From an uncultured Clostridia bacterium (GTDB lineage: Bacteria > Bacillota > Clostridia > TANB77 > CAG-508): a stretch of DNA of 20,903 nt. Each line of letters starts with the position of its first letter. Position 1 is the stretch's first letter. A program made the translations under genes and the position numbers. The notes under the pieces are model-generated. The model saw nothing but the letters and a program-made list of their open reading frames with translations. It was not told the DNA's origin and ran no database searches. Shown piece after piece: positions 1 to 7,425 of this stretch. Where the stretch lies: assembly GCA_947632745.1 (NCBI GenBank), contig CANRQH010000013.1, positions 1-20,903 on the forward strand, written 5' to 3'.

Positions 1-65
1 TACCAAAACCTAAACCTGTATATTTATCAGTATTTTTAAGACATAGGATTTTTTAAATCCATTTA

Positions 66-106
66 GATTTTGAGTCTGCCCCGTCTACCAATTCCAGCAC
101 ATCGGC
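66..106 (-). pseudogene. tRNA-Leu(CAA) 5' fragment
   Basis: Read on the minus strand from 106, the sequence matches the 5' half of a bacterial tRNA-Leu: acceptor arm GCCGATG, the D-arm core GGAATTGGTAGAC with a pairable CTG/CGG stem, and the anticodon loop CTCAAAA (anticodon CAA). The anticodon stem then pairs for only three base pairs, and no T-arm GGTTC or 3' acceptor strand CATCGGC follows before the window edge. A small hairpin (GGATTT/AAATCC) lies where the variable arm would be, but the rest does not fold as a tRNA. It is probably a tRNA remnant or a disrupted gene. The rest of 1-185 holds nothing else I can recognise. Confidence 0.5.
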
Positions 107-185
107 ATGTTTATTATTTTAGCACATAATTTACTTGTTGTCTACTCATTTTTAAAAATTTTGTATCAAAAAAATCCATATTTTT

Positions 186-214
186 TTGAAATATTTTTTA
201 TTTAGTATTATAAT
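186..214 (+). promoter_or_regulatory. Sigma-A-type promoter for the exchanger gene
   Basis: TTGAAA at 186-191 and TATAAT at 209-214 are separated by exactly 17 bases, a near-consensus vegetative promoter. It lies about 60 bases upstream of the ATG at 275, which is preceded by a GAGGAAG ribosome binding site at 263-269. Confidence 0.75.
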
Positions 215-274
215 AATGAAGTTGATAATAAAATAAAAAGAAAAGAATATGATTTAACAAGAGAGGAAGATTAT

Positions 275-1232
275 ATGTTTTTATATATAATATTTATAAT
301 AATAGGTTTTTTTCTACTCATAAAAGGAGCAGATTATTTAGTTGATGGTGCAAGTGGAATAGCAAGAAAATTTAATATTCCCACAATAATAATTGGACTT
401 ACAATAGTTGCAATAGGGACATCAATGCCAGAACTTATGGTAAGCACAACAGCAGCACTAGAGGGGCATTCAGACATGTCTATAGGAAATGTTGTAGGAA
501 GCAATATTGCAAATCTTTTTTTAATTTTAGGAGTATGTTCAATAATCAAACCTTTAGAATTTCAAAAAGAAACTGAGAAAATTGAAAACTTTATTACAAT
601 TTTTGCAACTGTACTTTTACTTGTTTTTGGTAATAATATGAAAAACAACATTATAACAAGAGTAGAAGGAATTGTTCTTATTATATGTTGCGTATTTTTT
701 ATTTTGTATAATATTTTTATGGCTAAAAAAAGAAAAAATGATATTGAAATAGATGATGATGAAACTCAAGACACATCTGTTGTAAAATCCATTTTTGGAA
801 TAGTTGTTGGAATTGTAGCACTAAAATTTGGTGGAGATATAGTCGTAAAATATGCATCTGAAATTGCTAAAATGTGTGGGCTTAGTGAAAAAATAATAAG
901 TGTAACAATAATTGCATTTAGCACAAGTTTGCCGGAACTCATAACATCTATAAATGCAACTATAAAAGGTGAAACAGATATGGCAATTCGGAAATATTTT
1001 AGGATCACAAATTTTTAACATTTTCTTAATTATAGGTGTATCTGCTCTACTTTGCCCAATAAATTATTCTTTTGAATATAACATAGATATGATATTTTTA
1101 ATATTTGGAACTTTTCTTTTTGCCATCTTCCCTTTTATAGGAAGAAAACATTATATGACTAAATCTAATGGATTCATTTTTGTTATTACATATGCTGTAT
1201 ATCTTACATTTAGCGTTATAAAAGCATTATAA
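275..1232 (+). CDS. Na+/Ca2+ exchanger family (CaCA) membrane antiporter, needs a +1 shift at CGGA
   Basis: This is a membrane cation antiporter of the CaCA family (YrbG-like), expected to exchange Ca2+ for Na+ or H+. The first alpha repeat is clear at residues 39-85 (GTSMPELMVS, then GNVVGSNIANLF). The second begins with STSLPELITS, but the frame breaks within its AIGNILGSQIFN segment. Codon 239 is CGG (989-991), and the zero frame ends at 1018. Dropping the C gives GGA AAT ATT and the frame runs on to 1232, for 318 residues, the usual size for the family with about ten membrane segments in two homologous halves. The restored glycine matches the GN.(V/L)GS pattern of repeat one. The gene has its own promoter and is followed by a terminator. 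Family assignment is secure; ion specificity is not. Confidence 0.85.
989..992 (+). other. CGGA +1 recoding site in the exchanger gene
   Basis: The zero frame reads ATT CGG AAA and stops at 1018. Read as ATT (C)GGA AAT, the frame continues through the second alpha repeat. The base to be skipped is C989. No homopolymer run is present at the site. Confidence 0.7.
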
Positions 1233-1250
1233 AATATTATATTATTATAT

Positions 1251-1284
1251 AAAAATGTTGAGGTTTTATCCCCAACATTTTTTT
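1251..1284. terminator. Bidirectional intrinsic terminator
   Basis: A hairpin with TGTTG/CAACA and GG/CC pairs (one mismatch between them) is flanked by A-runs upstream and a T-run downstream. It ends the exchanger transcript on the plus strand and can end the obg-amidase operon on the minus strand, since the amidase stops at 1356. Confidence 0.7.
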
Positions 1285-1355
1285 AATTAATTTCTATCTA
1301 ACATTTTTGAATTCTTGCTTAAATTTAATACAGCATTTTAATTTTTTACCAAATT

Positions 1356-2702
1356 TTAATCTAAATTATAATATTCCTTCACACTCTGTACAATACCAGC
1401 TATATAGCTATCAGGCTTTGAAATAATGTTATCTATATCTTTTTGAATTCCCATATATCCAAGCTGAATTGAATAAGCTTCTATTCCACAATTTGAATTA
1501 TAGTATTTATTTGTACCATATGATTTGTTTCTACCATCTACATATGCATTTGTTGCAATTCCGCCTGTTTCACGAATAATATAAAGATATGGTGTAGATG
1601 TTGTTATATTATAAGGTTCATATCCATTTTTACTTGCTCTAGAGTTTAAAGCTTCTATATCAGCATTTGTGTAATTTCTTACATAAACACCATCTGCTTT
1701 TTTAAAACTATTCATTTCTGAATAATAAGAACCTGAGTGTTCAACTAAATTTTTAGCTAAATTTGATGCAAATTCAAGATTTGAGTTGCTTGGTGCATAT
1801 ACTTCTATTCCACCTTTTTCTTTATTATATTTATCATTATCTATATGTAAAGATACAAGAAGTTTTGCTTTTGATGCATTTAATATATTTATTCTTCCAT
1901 CTTCATCATACATATTACTTGTTGTATCTTCATTTTCACTTTCTGATCCGTCACGTGATAAAAAAACTTTTAAGCCCAAATTTTCAAGCTCTGTTTTTAG
2001 TTTTAAAGCATAATTTAATGTAATTTCAGATTCTTTATATTCTCCAAATTTGCTTCCTTTATCTCTTCCGCCATGACCTGGGTCGATTGCTATGTCATAT
2101 ACATCTTCCGGCAAAGCTTCTTCTTTAACATTTATATACATGTACGGAGTTTCATTATAAGTATCAAAATATATATTTACTTTATTGTCTTTAGAAATTG
2201 TGTAATAGTTAATTTCTTGATATTCTGATGAATTTTCTAAAGCATAATATTTTATATCACTATTTGAATATGTAACTTTTAGTAAAATATAATAGTCATT
2301 TACTGATAATTCTTCTAAATTGATGCCACTATTTATTTCACTAGAAGTAGCAAATGCAAGAGTGTTATCTACATAATTAAAATCTGCTTTTGTAGCTATT
2401 TCTTCACCATTTAAATTTTTTAATACTACATCTACAAAATCAATTTTTATGCCAGAAATTTTTACAATATCTATTGTTCCTTCTATGTTAAAGTGTGTTC
2501 CATAAGTAAAAAATTTTGTAACTTTTACAGTATTGGTTTTATCTATATTGCTAAAAATTTCATTTTTTTGTTCTTCTATTATTCTATTTGGGTCATTGTC
2601 TTGTTGGAATTTAATAAATATTAAACCACACATAAAAATTATAAAAAGCAATACAATAATTTTTATTAAAATTCCTTGACCTTGGGGTTTATCTTTTTTC
2701 AA
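1356..2702 (-). CDS. N-acetylmuramoyl-L-alanine amidase (Amidase_3), membrane-anchored
   Basis: This is a predicted cell-wall amidase that cleaves the bond between MurNAc and L-Ala in peptidoglycan. I prefer the TTG start at 2702, with a GAGGTGAT ribosome binding site six bases upstream, over the GTG at 2711 that lies inside that site. One N-terminal membrane segment (about residues 13-33) anchors a long extracellular part; the catalytic domain occupies about residues 200-448. Zinc ligands are visible: His in PGHGG (about 210), Glu in YKESEITL (about 224) and His in VSLHIDND (about 286). The final motif, usually LVELGF with a catalytic Glu, reads YSIQLGYMG, with Gln at about 413. The gene is last in the obg operon, 33 bases after the DUF1064 gene. 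The family call is firm; full activity is uncertain because of the Gln. Confidence 0.88.
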   Translation of the reverse strand: MKKDKPQGQGILIKIIVLLFIIFMCGLIFIKFQQDNDPNRIIEEQKNEIFSNIDKTNTVKVTKFFTYGTHFNIEGTIDIVKISGIKIDFVDVVLKNLNGEEIATKADFNYVDNTLAFATSSEINSGINLEELSVNDYYILLKVTYSNSDIKYYALENSSEYQEINYYTISKDNKVNIYFDTYNETPYMYINVKEEALPEDVYDIAIDPGHGGRDKGSKFGEYKESEITLNYALKLKTELENLGLKVFLSRDGSESENEDTTSNMYDEDGRINILNASKAKLLVSLHIDNDKYNKEKGGIEVYAPSNSNLEFASNLAKNLVEHSGSYYSEMNSFKKADGVYVRNYTNADIEALNSRASKNGYEPYNITTSTPYLYIIRETGGIATNAYVDGRNKSYGTNKYYNSNCGIEAYSIQLGYMGIQKDIDNIISKPDSYIAGIVQSVKEYYNLD

Positions 2703-2735
2703 CAAAATCACCTCAATTATATTTTTTATTACATC

Positions 2736-3092
2736 TTATTCAATTTCTGTTATTTTTAAATTATATTTATCTTCAAAAACTTTCTTTTTAGCAATATATT
2801 CTTTAGTTTTAAAACCTTTAACATCAATTACATCATAAGTTCCATCTGAATTAAATACTATAAAATCAGCTTTATATTTAAGCCCTGGAGCTAGAATAAA
2901 TGTTGGTTGCAAACAAAATCCTTTTATTTCATTTGCCTTAAGCCTCAGTTTTAAATCATTATAATAGTTTGCTTCTTTAACACTATCAAAAGTATGACCA
3001 TCAACTGAAGCTTTATATGACCTATATTTTGCTTTTTTAGGTTTACTTTTATCTGTAAAATTCTTATAATCTTCTATATTCCAATGTTCCAT
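2736..3092 (-). CDS. DUF1064 protein, PD-(D/E)XK nuclease-like fold
   Basis: This 118-residue protein matches the DUF1064 pattern: FDSVKEANYY near residue 35, YKADFIVF near 73, and YDVIDVKGF near 84, followed by a lysine-rich helix. The Glu, Asp and DVKG residues line up with the acidic and lysine residues of PD-(D/E)XK nucleases, so a structure-specific DNA nuclease role is plausible but unproven. The family is mostly known from phages. Here it sits 15 bases after obg and 33 bases before the amidase, on the same strand, so it looks like an operon member and not part of a prophage: no other phage genes are near. A GAGAG-type ribosome binding site precedes the ATG. Confidence 0.75.
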   Translation of the reverse strand: MEHWNIEDYKNFTDKSKPKKAKYRSYKASVDGHTFDSVKEANYYNDLKLRLKANEIKGFCLQPTFILAPGLKYKADFIVFNSDGTYDVIDVKGFKTKEYIAKKKVFEDKYNLKITEIE

Positions 3093-3107
3093 TTTTTATC
3101 TCTCTTT

Positions 3108-4380
3108 CTATTCGTCCCATTCAAATTCATAATTTAAAATTTTAACAATATCTCCTACTTTTATGCCCTCTTTTTTCAAAGCTTCTTCAATCCCAAGATT
3201 TTCTAAGCTTTTATGCATAAAATACATTGATTCATTATCATCTATATTAATTTTTCTAATTAATGCTTCAACTGCTTTTCCTGTAACTATGAATTCATTT
3301 CCCTCACGTGTTATTGTAAATTCATCTTTATCATCTTCTAATGTATATACCATTTTTTCTTGAGTTTCATATAATTCTTCTTTTGGTAAAGTTTTTAAAA
3401 TCTTTGAAACATAATCCAAAAGCTCTTCTACTCCCTCTTTTGTGCTACTTGATATTTTAAATATCTCCATATTTTTTTCTTTAGCAAGATTTTTTAATTC
3501 ATTAAATAATTCCTCATTTGCAATATCTGCTTTTGTTGCAACTATTATTTGCTTTCTTGTAGCCAGCTTTTTACTGTATTCACTTAATTCTTTATTTATA
3601 ATTTTAAAATCTTCTACAGGGTTTCTTCCCTCCATACCTGAAACATCAATTAAATGTAATAATAGCCTTGTTCTTTCTACATGACGTAAAAACTGAAGTC
3701 CTAGTCCTACTCCTTCACTTGCACCTTCTATTATTCCTGGAATATCAGCTATAACAAAGCTTGAACCATCTTTAGCTTTTACTACTCCTAAATTTGGCTC
3801 TAAAGTTGTAAATTGATAATTTGCAATTTTAGGTCTAGCATCTGTTACTGTACTTAAAAATGTCGATTTTCCTACATTTGGAAATCCTAATAGTCCAACA
3901 TCTGCAAGCAATTTTAACTCTAATATTACTTCTTTTTCTTCTCCTGGCTCTCCATCTTGTGAAAACCTTGGAGCCTGTCTTGTAGCTGTTGCAAAATGCT
4001 GATTTCCTTTGCCACCTCTTCCGCCTTTTAAAACACATTCTACTTGGTCAGGCTTTGATAAATCTGCAATTACTTTACCTGTTTTTTCATCTTTTATAAT
4101 TGTGCCTATTGGAACTCCAATATATAAGTCTTCTCCAGATTTTCCTGTGCATTTTGCTGCTCCACCATTTTCGCCATTTGTGGCTTTGAATTTTTTGTTA
4201 TATCTAAAATCTATTAAGGTGTTTTTGTCTTTATCTACTTTGAAATATATGTCTCCACCTCTTCCGCCGTCTCCTCCATCAGGTCCGACCAGCTGCAACA
4301 TATTTTTCTCTTCTGAATGAAACTATTCCGTTTCCACCATTTCCCGATTTTATTATTATTTTTGTATAATCTGCAAACAT
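3108..4380 (-). CDS. obg: Obg GTPase (ObgE/CgtA), needs a +1 shift at CGGA
   Basis: Obg is a conserved ribosome-associated GTPase involved in 50S assembly and stress and sporulation signalling. The true start is the ATG at 4380, with AAGGAG upstream, and the protein begins MFADYTKIIIKSGNGG, the conserved Obg N-terminus. After 31 codons a zero-frame CGG (4287-4285) leads within two more codons to TGA. Skipping the C joins the N-terminus to GGPDGGDGGRGGD and gives 423 residues, close to the usual length of about 430. Domains in order: glycine-rich Obg fold (1-160), G domain with GFPNVGKST and DIPGI motifs (about 160-335), and the C-terminal OCT domain. It is the first gene of the operon with DUF1064 and the amidase. 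Obg is usually essential, which makes a true null mutation unlikely. Confidence 0.93.
4284..4287 (-). other. CGGA +1 recoding site in obg
   Basis: On the minus strand the frame reads GCA GCT GGT CGG ACC TGA. Read as GGT (C)GGA CCT GAT, it continues into the invariant glycine-rich Obg fold. The site falls at codon 32. The skipped base corresponds to plus-strand G4287. Confidence 0.75.
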
Positions 4381-4431
4381 TGTATTTCTCCTTTTGCTTT
4401 ATTCTTCTCTTTTTTAATAAAATATATTCTT

Positions 4432-4460
4432 AGTATAACGGATTTTACGTAAAAAGTCAA
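4432..4460 (-). promoter_or_regulatory. Sigma-A-type promoter for the obg operon
   Basis: On the minus strand, TTGACT (4460-4455) and TATACT (4437-4432) are spaced by 17 bases, about 50 bases upstream of the obg ATG at 4380. Confidence 0.7.
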
Positions 4461-4505
4461 TTTTGTTCTTTTCCTGATTTTAAAAACAATTATTCACAAA
4501 TAAGC

Positions 4506-4521
4506 TGTCAAAAAAGGACGT
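4506..4521 (+). repeat. Partial copy of the GGACGTCC-containing repeat
   Basis: The 16-mer TGTCAAAAAAGGACGT here is identical to 6910-6925, inside a larger imperfect inverted repeat. Beyond the 16-mer the two copies diverge. It lies in the spacer between the divergent obg and asd genes. Confidence 0.45.
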
Positions 4522-4587
4522 TCTAAATAGACACAAAATTTTTTTCTACACATACAATATTTGTAGTTAATTGTAGGAGGTTTATTT

Positions 4588-5577
4588 ATGGAAAAAAAAT
4601 ATAAATTAGCTATTGTTGGAGCAACAGGTTTAGTTGGAAGAACTTTTTTAAAAGTCTTAGAAGAAAAAAACTTGCCTAATTTTGAATACAAATTATTTTG
4701 CTCTAATAAATCTGCAGGAAAAATTATTAAATTTTTAGGTAAAGATTATGTTACATATGAACTAAAAGAAGACTCATTTGATGAAGGTTTTGATTTTGCA
4801 TTATTTTCAGCAGGTGGAGAAACATCTAAAAAATTTGCACCTATTGCAAAAAGTAAAGGTTGTACTGTAATCGATAATAGTAGTGCATTTAGAATGGATA
4901 AAGACGTACCTCTTGTTGTTCCTGAGGTCAACCCTGAATGCATAAAAGAACACAATGGAATAATTGCAAATCCAAACTGTTCTACTATTCAAGCTGTAGT
5001 TGCTCTAAAGCCACTTGATGATAAATACAAAATTAAAAGAATTGTATATTCTACTTACCAAGCAGTTTCTGGTGCAGGAAAAAAAGGTTTAGATGATTTA
5101 CTAGAAAAAAACACAGGAAATAACTTAAAAAAATTTCCTTACCAAATTTACAATAACTGTTTACCTCATATAGATGTATTTATGGAAGATGGCTATACCA
5201 AAGAAGAACATAAAATGATTAATGAAACTAGAAAAATTTTAGGAAGACAAAATATTAATATAACAGCTACAACAGTTAGAGTCCCAGTTGAAAATTGCCA
5301 TGGTGAATCTATAAATATTGAATTTGAAAATGATTTTAATTTAGATGATGTAAAAAATATTTTAAAAAATTCAAAAGGTATAATTCTTCAAGATGACCCT
5401 AAAAACAATATTTACCCTCTTGCAAGCATTGCAAATGGTCATGATGAAGTTTATGTTGGAAGATTAAGAAGAGATTTTAGCCAAAAAAATTCTTTAAATA
5501 TGTGGTGTGTATCTGATAATATAAGAAAAGGTGCAGCAACAAATGCAATTCAAATTATGGAAGAACTTATAAAATAA
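4588..5577 (+). CDS. asd: Aspartate-semialdehyde dehydrogenase
   Basis: This enzyme reduces aspartyl phosphate to aspartate semialdehyde with NADPH, the branch point to lysine/diaminopimelate, threonine and methionine. The 329 residues are the normal length. The N-terminal nucleotide-binding loop is GATGLVG (residues 10-16), the catalytic cysteine is in NPNCSTIQ (about 129-136), and the substrate-binding histidine is likely in ENCHGESI. A strong AGGAGG ribosome binding site precedes the ATG. The gene stands alone, with its own terminator downstream; upstream I see only a weak TACAAT -10 at 4553-4558 and no riboswitch fold. Confidence 0.95.
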   Translation: MEKKYKLAIVGATGLVGRTFLKVLEEKNLPNFEYKLFCSNKSAGKIIKFLGKDYVTYELKEDSFDEGFDFALFSAGGETSKKFAPIAKSKGCTVIDNSSAFRMDKDVPLVVPEVNPECIKEHNGIIANPNCSTIQAVVALKPLDDKYKIKRIVYSTYQAVSGAGKKGLDDLLEKNTGNNLKKFPYQIYNNCLPHIDVFMEDGYTKEEHKMINETRKILGRQNINITATTVRVPVENCHGESINIEFENDFNLDDVKNILKNSKGIILQDDPKNNIYPLASIANGHDEVYVGRLRRDFSQKNSLNMWCVSDNIRKGAATNAIQIMEELIK

Positions 5578-5614
5578 GTAATCAAAAACCTAATTATGTA
5601 TAATTTTAAAAAAA

Positions 5615-5650
5615 CTAATACAGTAATTAAATATTGTATTAGCTTTTTTT
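5615..5650 (+). terminator. Intrinsic terminator of asd
   Basis: An 11-bp stem (CTAATACAGTA paired with TATTGTATTAG, one G-T pair) closes a short loop and is followed by seven T residues (5644-5650). Confidence 0.8.
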
Positions 5651-5783
5651 GTAATAAAACTGTAACAAAAAAGTAATACAATTGTTACCCTTTGCATGTT
5701 ATTTTAATGTATAATAGAAAGTGGAAAAATTTTCTTAAATAATGTCGTTTTAAAATTAAAAAAAGCATAAAATGGAGGATTAC

Positions 5784-6848
5784 ATGAACATAGAAAAAGA
5801 TTTACAAAAGGATGGAATAATTGTTACAGAACAAGTTGACACAGACACCATTCTTACTATTACAAAAAACATTGCCAAAAAAATTGTAAAAACTTTTCCA
5901 AATTTTAATTTAAATGAAGATGAAATATTTTCAAAACTATTTACCTTAAATATGTATAAAGCAACAATGCCTGAAGGAATGGCAGAAGCAAATTATTGCT
6001 ATAAAAATTCTTCAATTTACTTTAATTCACATATTCCAAATGAAGATTTAGAAGAATTTGCTATTCATGAATGCTTGCATTTTTTACAAGAAGTAAAAGG
6101 TAAAAAAAATAAAATTAAAAAAATGGGATTGTCAAAATATTATAAATTTAAGACTGTAGGTACAGGTATAAATGAAGCAGCTGTGCAATATATTTCTGCA
6201 AAAATAATTGGAATAAAACCTGACTTTGAAAAATATTATAACATAAATATATATACACCAAGTCCATCATATTATCCAGTTATATGTGCCTTGCTTAATG
6301 AATTAATTTATTTTGTTGGAGAAGATATTTTATTTAAAAGTACATTTTTCTCAACAGATGAATTTCAAAAATCAATAATAAAGCAAACATCTAAAAAAGT
6401 GTATGATGCAATTTTATATGCTTTTGATGATATTTTAAATTATGAAGAACAAATAATTATATTAAAAAATAAACTTTCAAATGCTAATCAAACACAAAAA
6501 TTGCAAACTGAAATTGAAAAATATAGAGAAAATATAAATATAACATTTATGCAAACTCAAAATCTAATAATTCAAGAGTTTTTTGATTCTGAATATAATA
6601 ATATAACTAACCTTGAACAATTAGATACTCTTAGAAAAAAAATTGTGCATTTTAAACCATTCCTTGGTTTAACCGAAAATTATTCTTTTTTTGAAAATTA
6701 CTATTTAGAAATAATGAATAAACTTGAACATAAATCTAATATTTTGGAAAATGGAGGTACAGAAACCGCTCTTCAAACTAAACATTCTCCATTTATGGAT
6801 TTATTACATAAAATTGTAGATGTATTATTTTATAAAGATTCTTATTAA
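5784..6848 (+). CDS. Putative zinc metallopeptidase-like protein (HExxH), function unknown
   Basis: I do not recognise this 354-residue protein beyond its active-site-like motif. HECLH at residues 95-99 fits the HExxH zinc signature, and a glutamate in GINEAAVQY (about 131), 32 residues on, could be the third ligand of a gluzincin-type site. There is no signal peptide and no clear membrane segment, so it is probably cytoplasmic. The second half (about 215-330) is rich in Lys, Glu, Asn and Leu and looks helical. I chose the ATG at 5784 because the in-frame ATG at 5772 is part of the sequence TGGAGG that serves as its ribosome binding site. A TATAAT at 5710-5715 may be its -10 box. The gene stands alone and converges on ybeY. 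Confidence 0.7.
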   Translation: MNIEKDLQKDGIIVTEQVDTDTILTITKNIAKKIVKTFPNFNLNEDEIFSKLFTLNMYKATMPEGMAEANYCYKNSSIYFNSHIPNEDLEEFAIHECLHFLQEVKGKKNKIKKMGLSKYYKFKTVGTGINEAAVQYISAKIIGIKPDFEKYYNINIYTPSPSYYPVICALLNELIYFVGEDILFKSTFFSTDEFQKSIIKQTSKKVYDAILYAFDDILNYEEQIIILKNKLSNANQTQKLQTEIEKYRENINITFMQTQNLIIQEFFDSEYNNITNLEQLDTLRKKIVHFKPFLGLTENYSFFENYYLEIMNKLEHKSNILENGGTETALQTKHSPFMDLLHKIVDVLFYKDSY

Positions 6849-6851
6849 AAT

Positions 6852-6936
6852 GGTCAATGGGACGACATTTTTTTAAATAACTATTATATTATAATTTTAA
6901 ATTAAAAGATGTCAAAAAAGGACGTCCCCATTGACC
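6852..6936. repeat. Imperfect inverted repeat between convergent genes, possible terminator or MITE-like element
   Basis: GGTCAATGGGACGACATTTTT at the left end is mirrored by the minus-strand reading of the right end, GGTCAATGGGGACGTCC and then a T-run and GACATC, with one indel and a few mismatches. The middle is AT-only. Position between the convergent metallopeptidase-like gene and ybeY suits a bidirectional terminator, while a second partial copy at 4506 suggests a dispersed repeat. Confidence 0.55.
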
Positions 6937-6954
6937 GTTTCACGTCTAGAGGCA

Positions 6955-7425
6955 TCACCTTAAAATATTCATTTGATTTAACACAAATTCTTCTTTTTCT
7001 CTCATTTTCTTTTTGTCTTCTTCTTCCATATGGTCATATCCCATAAGATGATAAAAACTATGTACAACCATATAACTAAGCTCTCTTTCAAAACTATGTC
7101 CATATTCTTTAGCCTGAAGTTCTACTTGCTCAATTGAAATTACCATATCTCCTAAAATATCATCATAGTTCCATTTTTTTTCACTAATTATTTGCTCTAT
7201 TTCATCTTTTTCAAACATGGGAAAAGATAGAACATCAGTTGTTCTATCAATTCCTCTATATTCTTTATTTAGCTTCTTTATATTTTCAGGATTTGTAAGC
7301 ATAATACTTACCAATAATTTTTCGTTCGGAATACCTTCTATTTCAAAACATTTTTCTAATACCTTAGAAATTGTTTCTTCGTACTTATTATTCTCTTCAA
7401 TGCCTACATATTCTATCTTATACAC
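6955..7425 (-). CDS. ybeY: Endoribonuclease YbeY (rRNA maturation factor)
   Basis: YbeY is a zinc-dependent endoribonuclease needed for 16S rRNA 3' end maturation and ribosome quality control. The 156 residues match the family length. The metal site HSFYHLMGYDH provides His122, His126 and His132 in the H-x3-H-x5-H spacing; the residue after the first His is Ser where Gly is usual. The central RTTDVLSFP motif (61-69) is typical. It overlaps the upstream 408-residue gene by eight bases, implying translational coupling. In many Firmicutes ybeY follows yqfC, yqfD and phoH; here phoH is absent and the unknown gene takes its place. Confidence 0.93.
   Translation of the reverse strand: MYKIEYVGIEENNKYEETISKVLEKCFEIEGIPNEKLLVSIMLTNPENIKKLNKEYRGIDRTTDVLSFPMFEKDEIEQIISEKKWNYDDILGDMVISIEQVELQAKEYGHSFERELSYMVVHSFYHLMGYDHMEEEDKKKMREKEEFVLNQMNILR

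Noticed and set aside
4381..4587. Lysine or other riboswitch before asd
   Set aside because: The leader is about 200 bases shared with the obg promoter and has no conserved riboswitch core or terminator hairpin that I can find.
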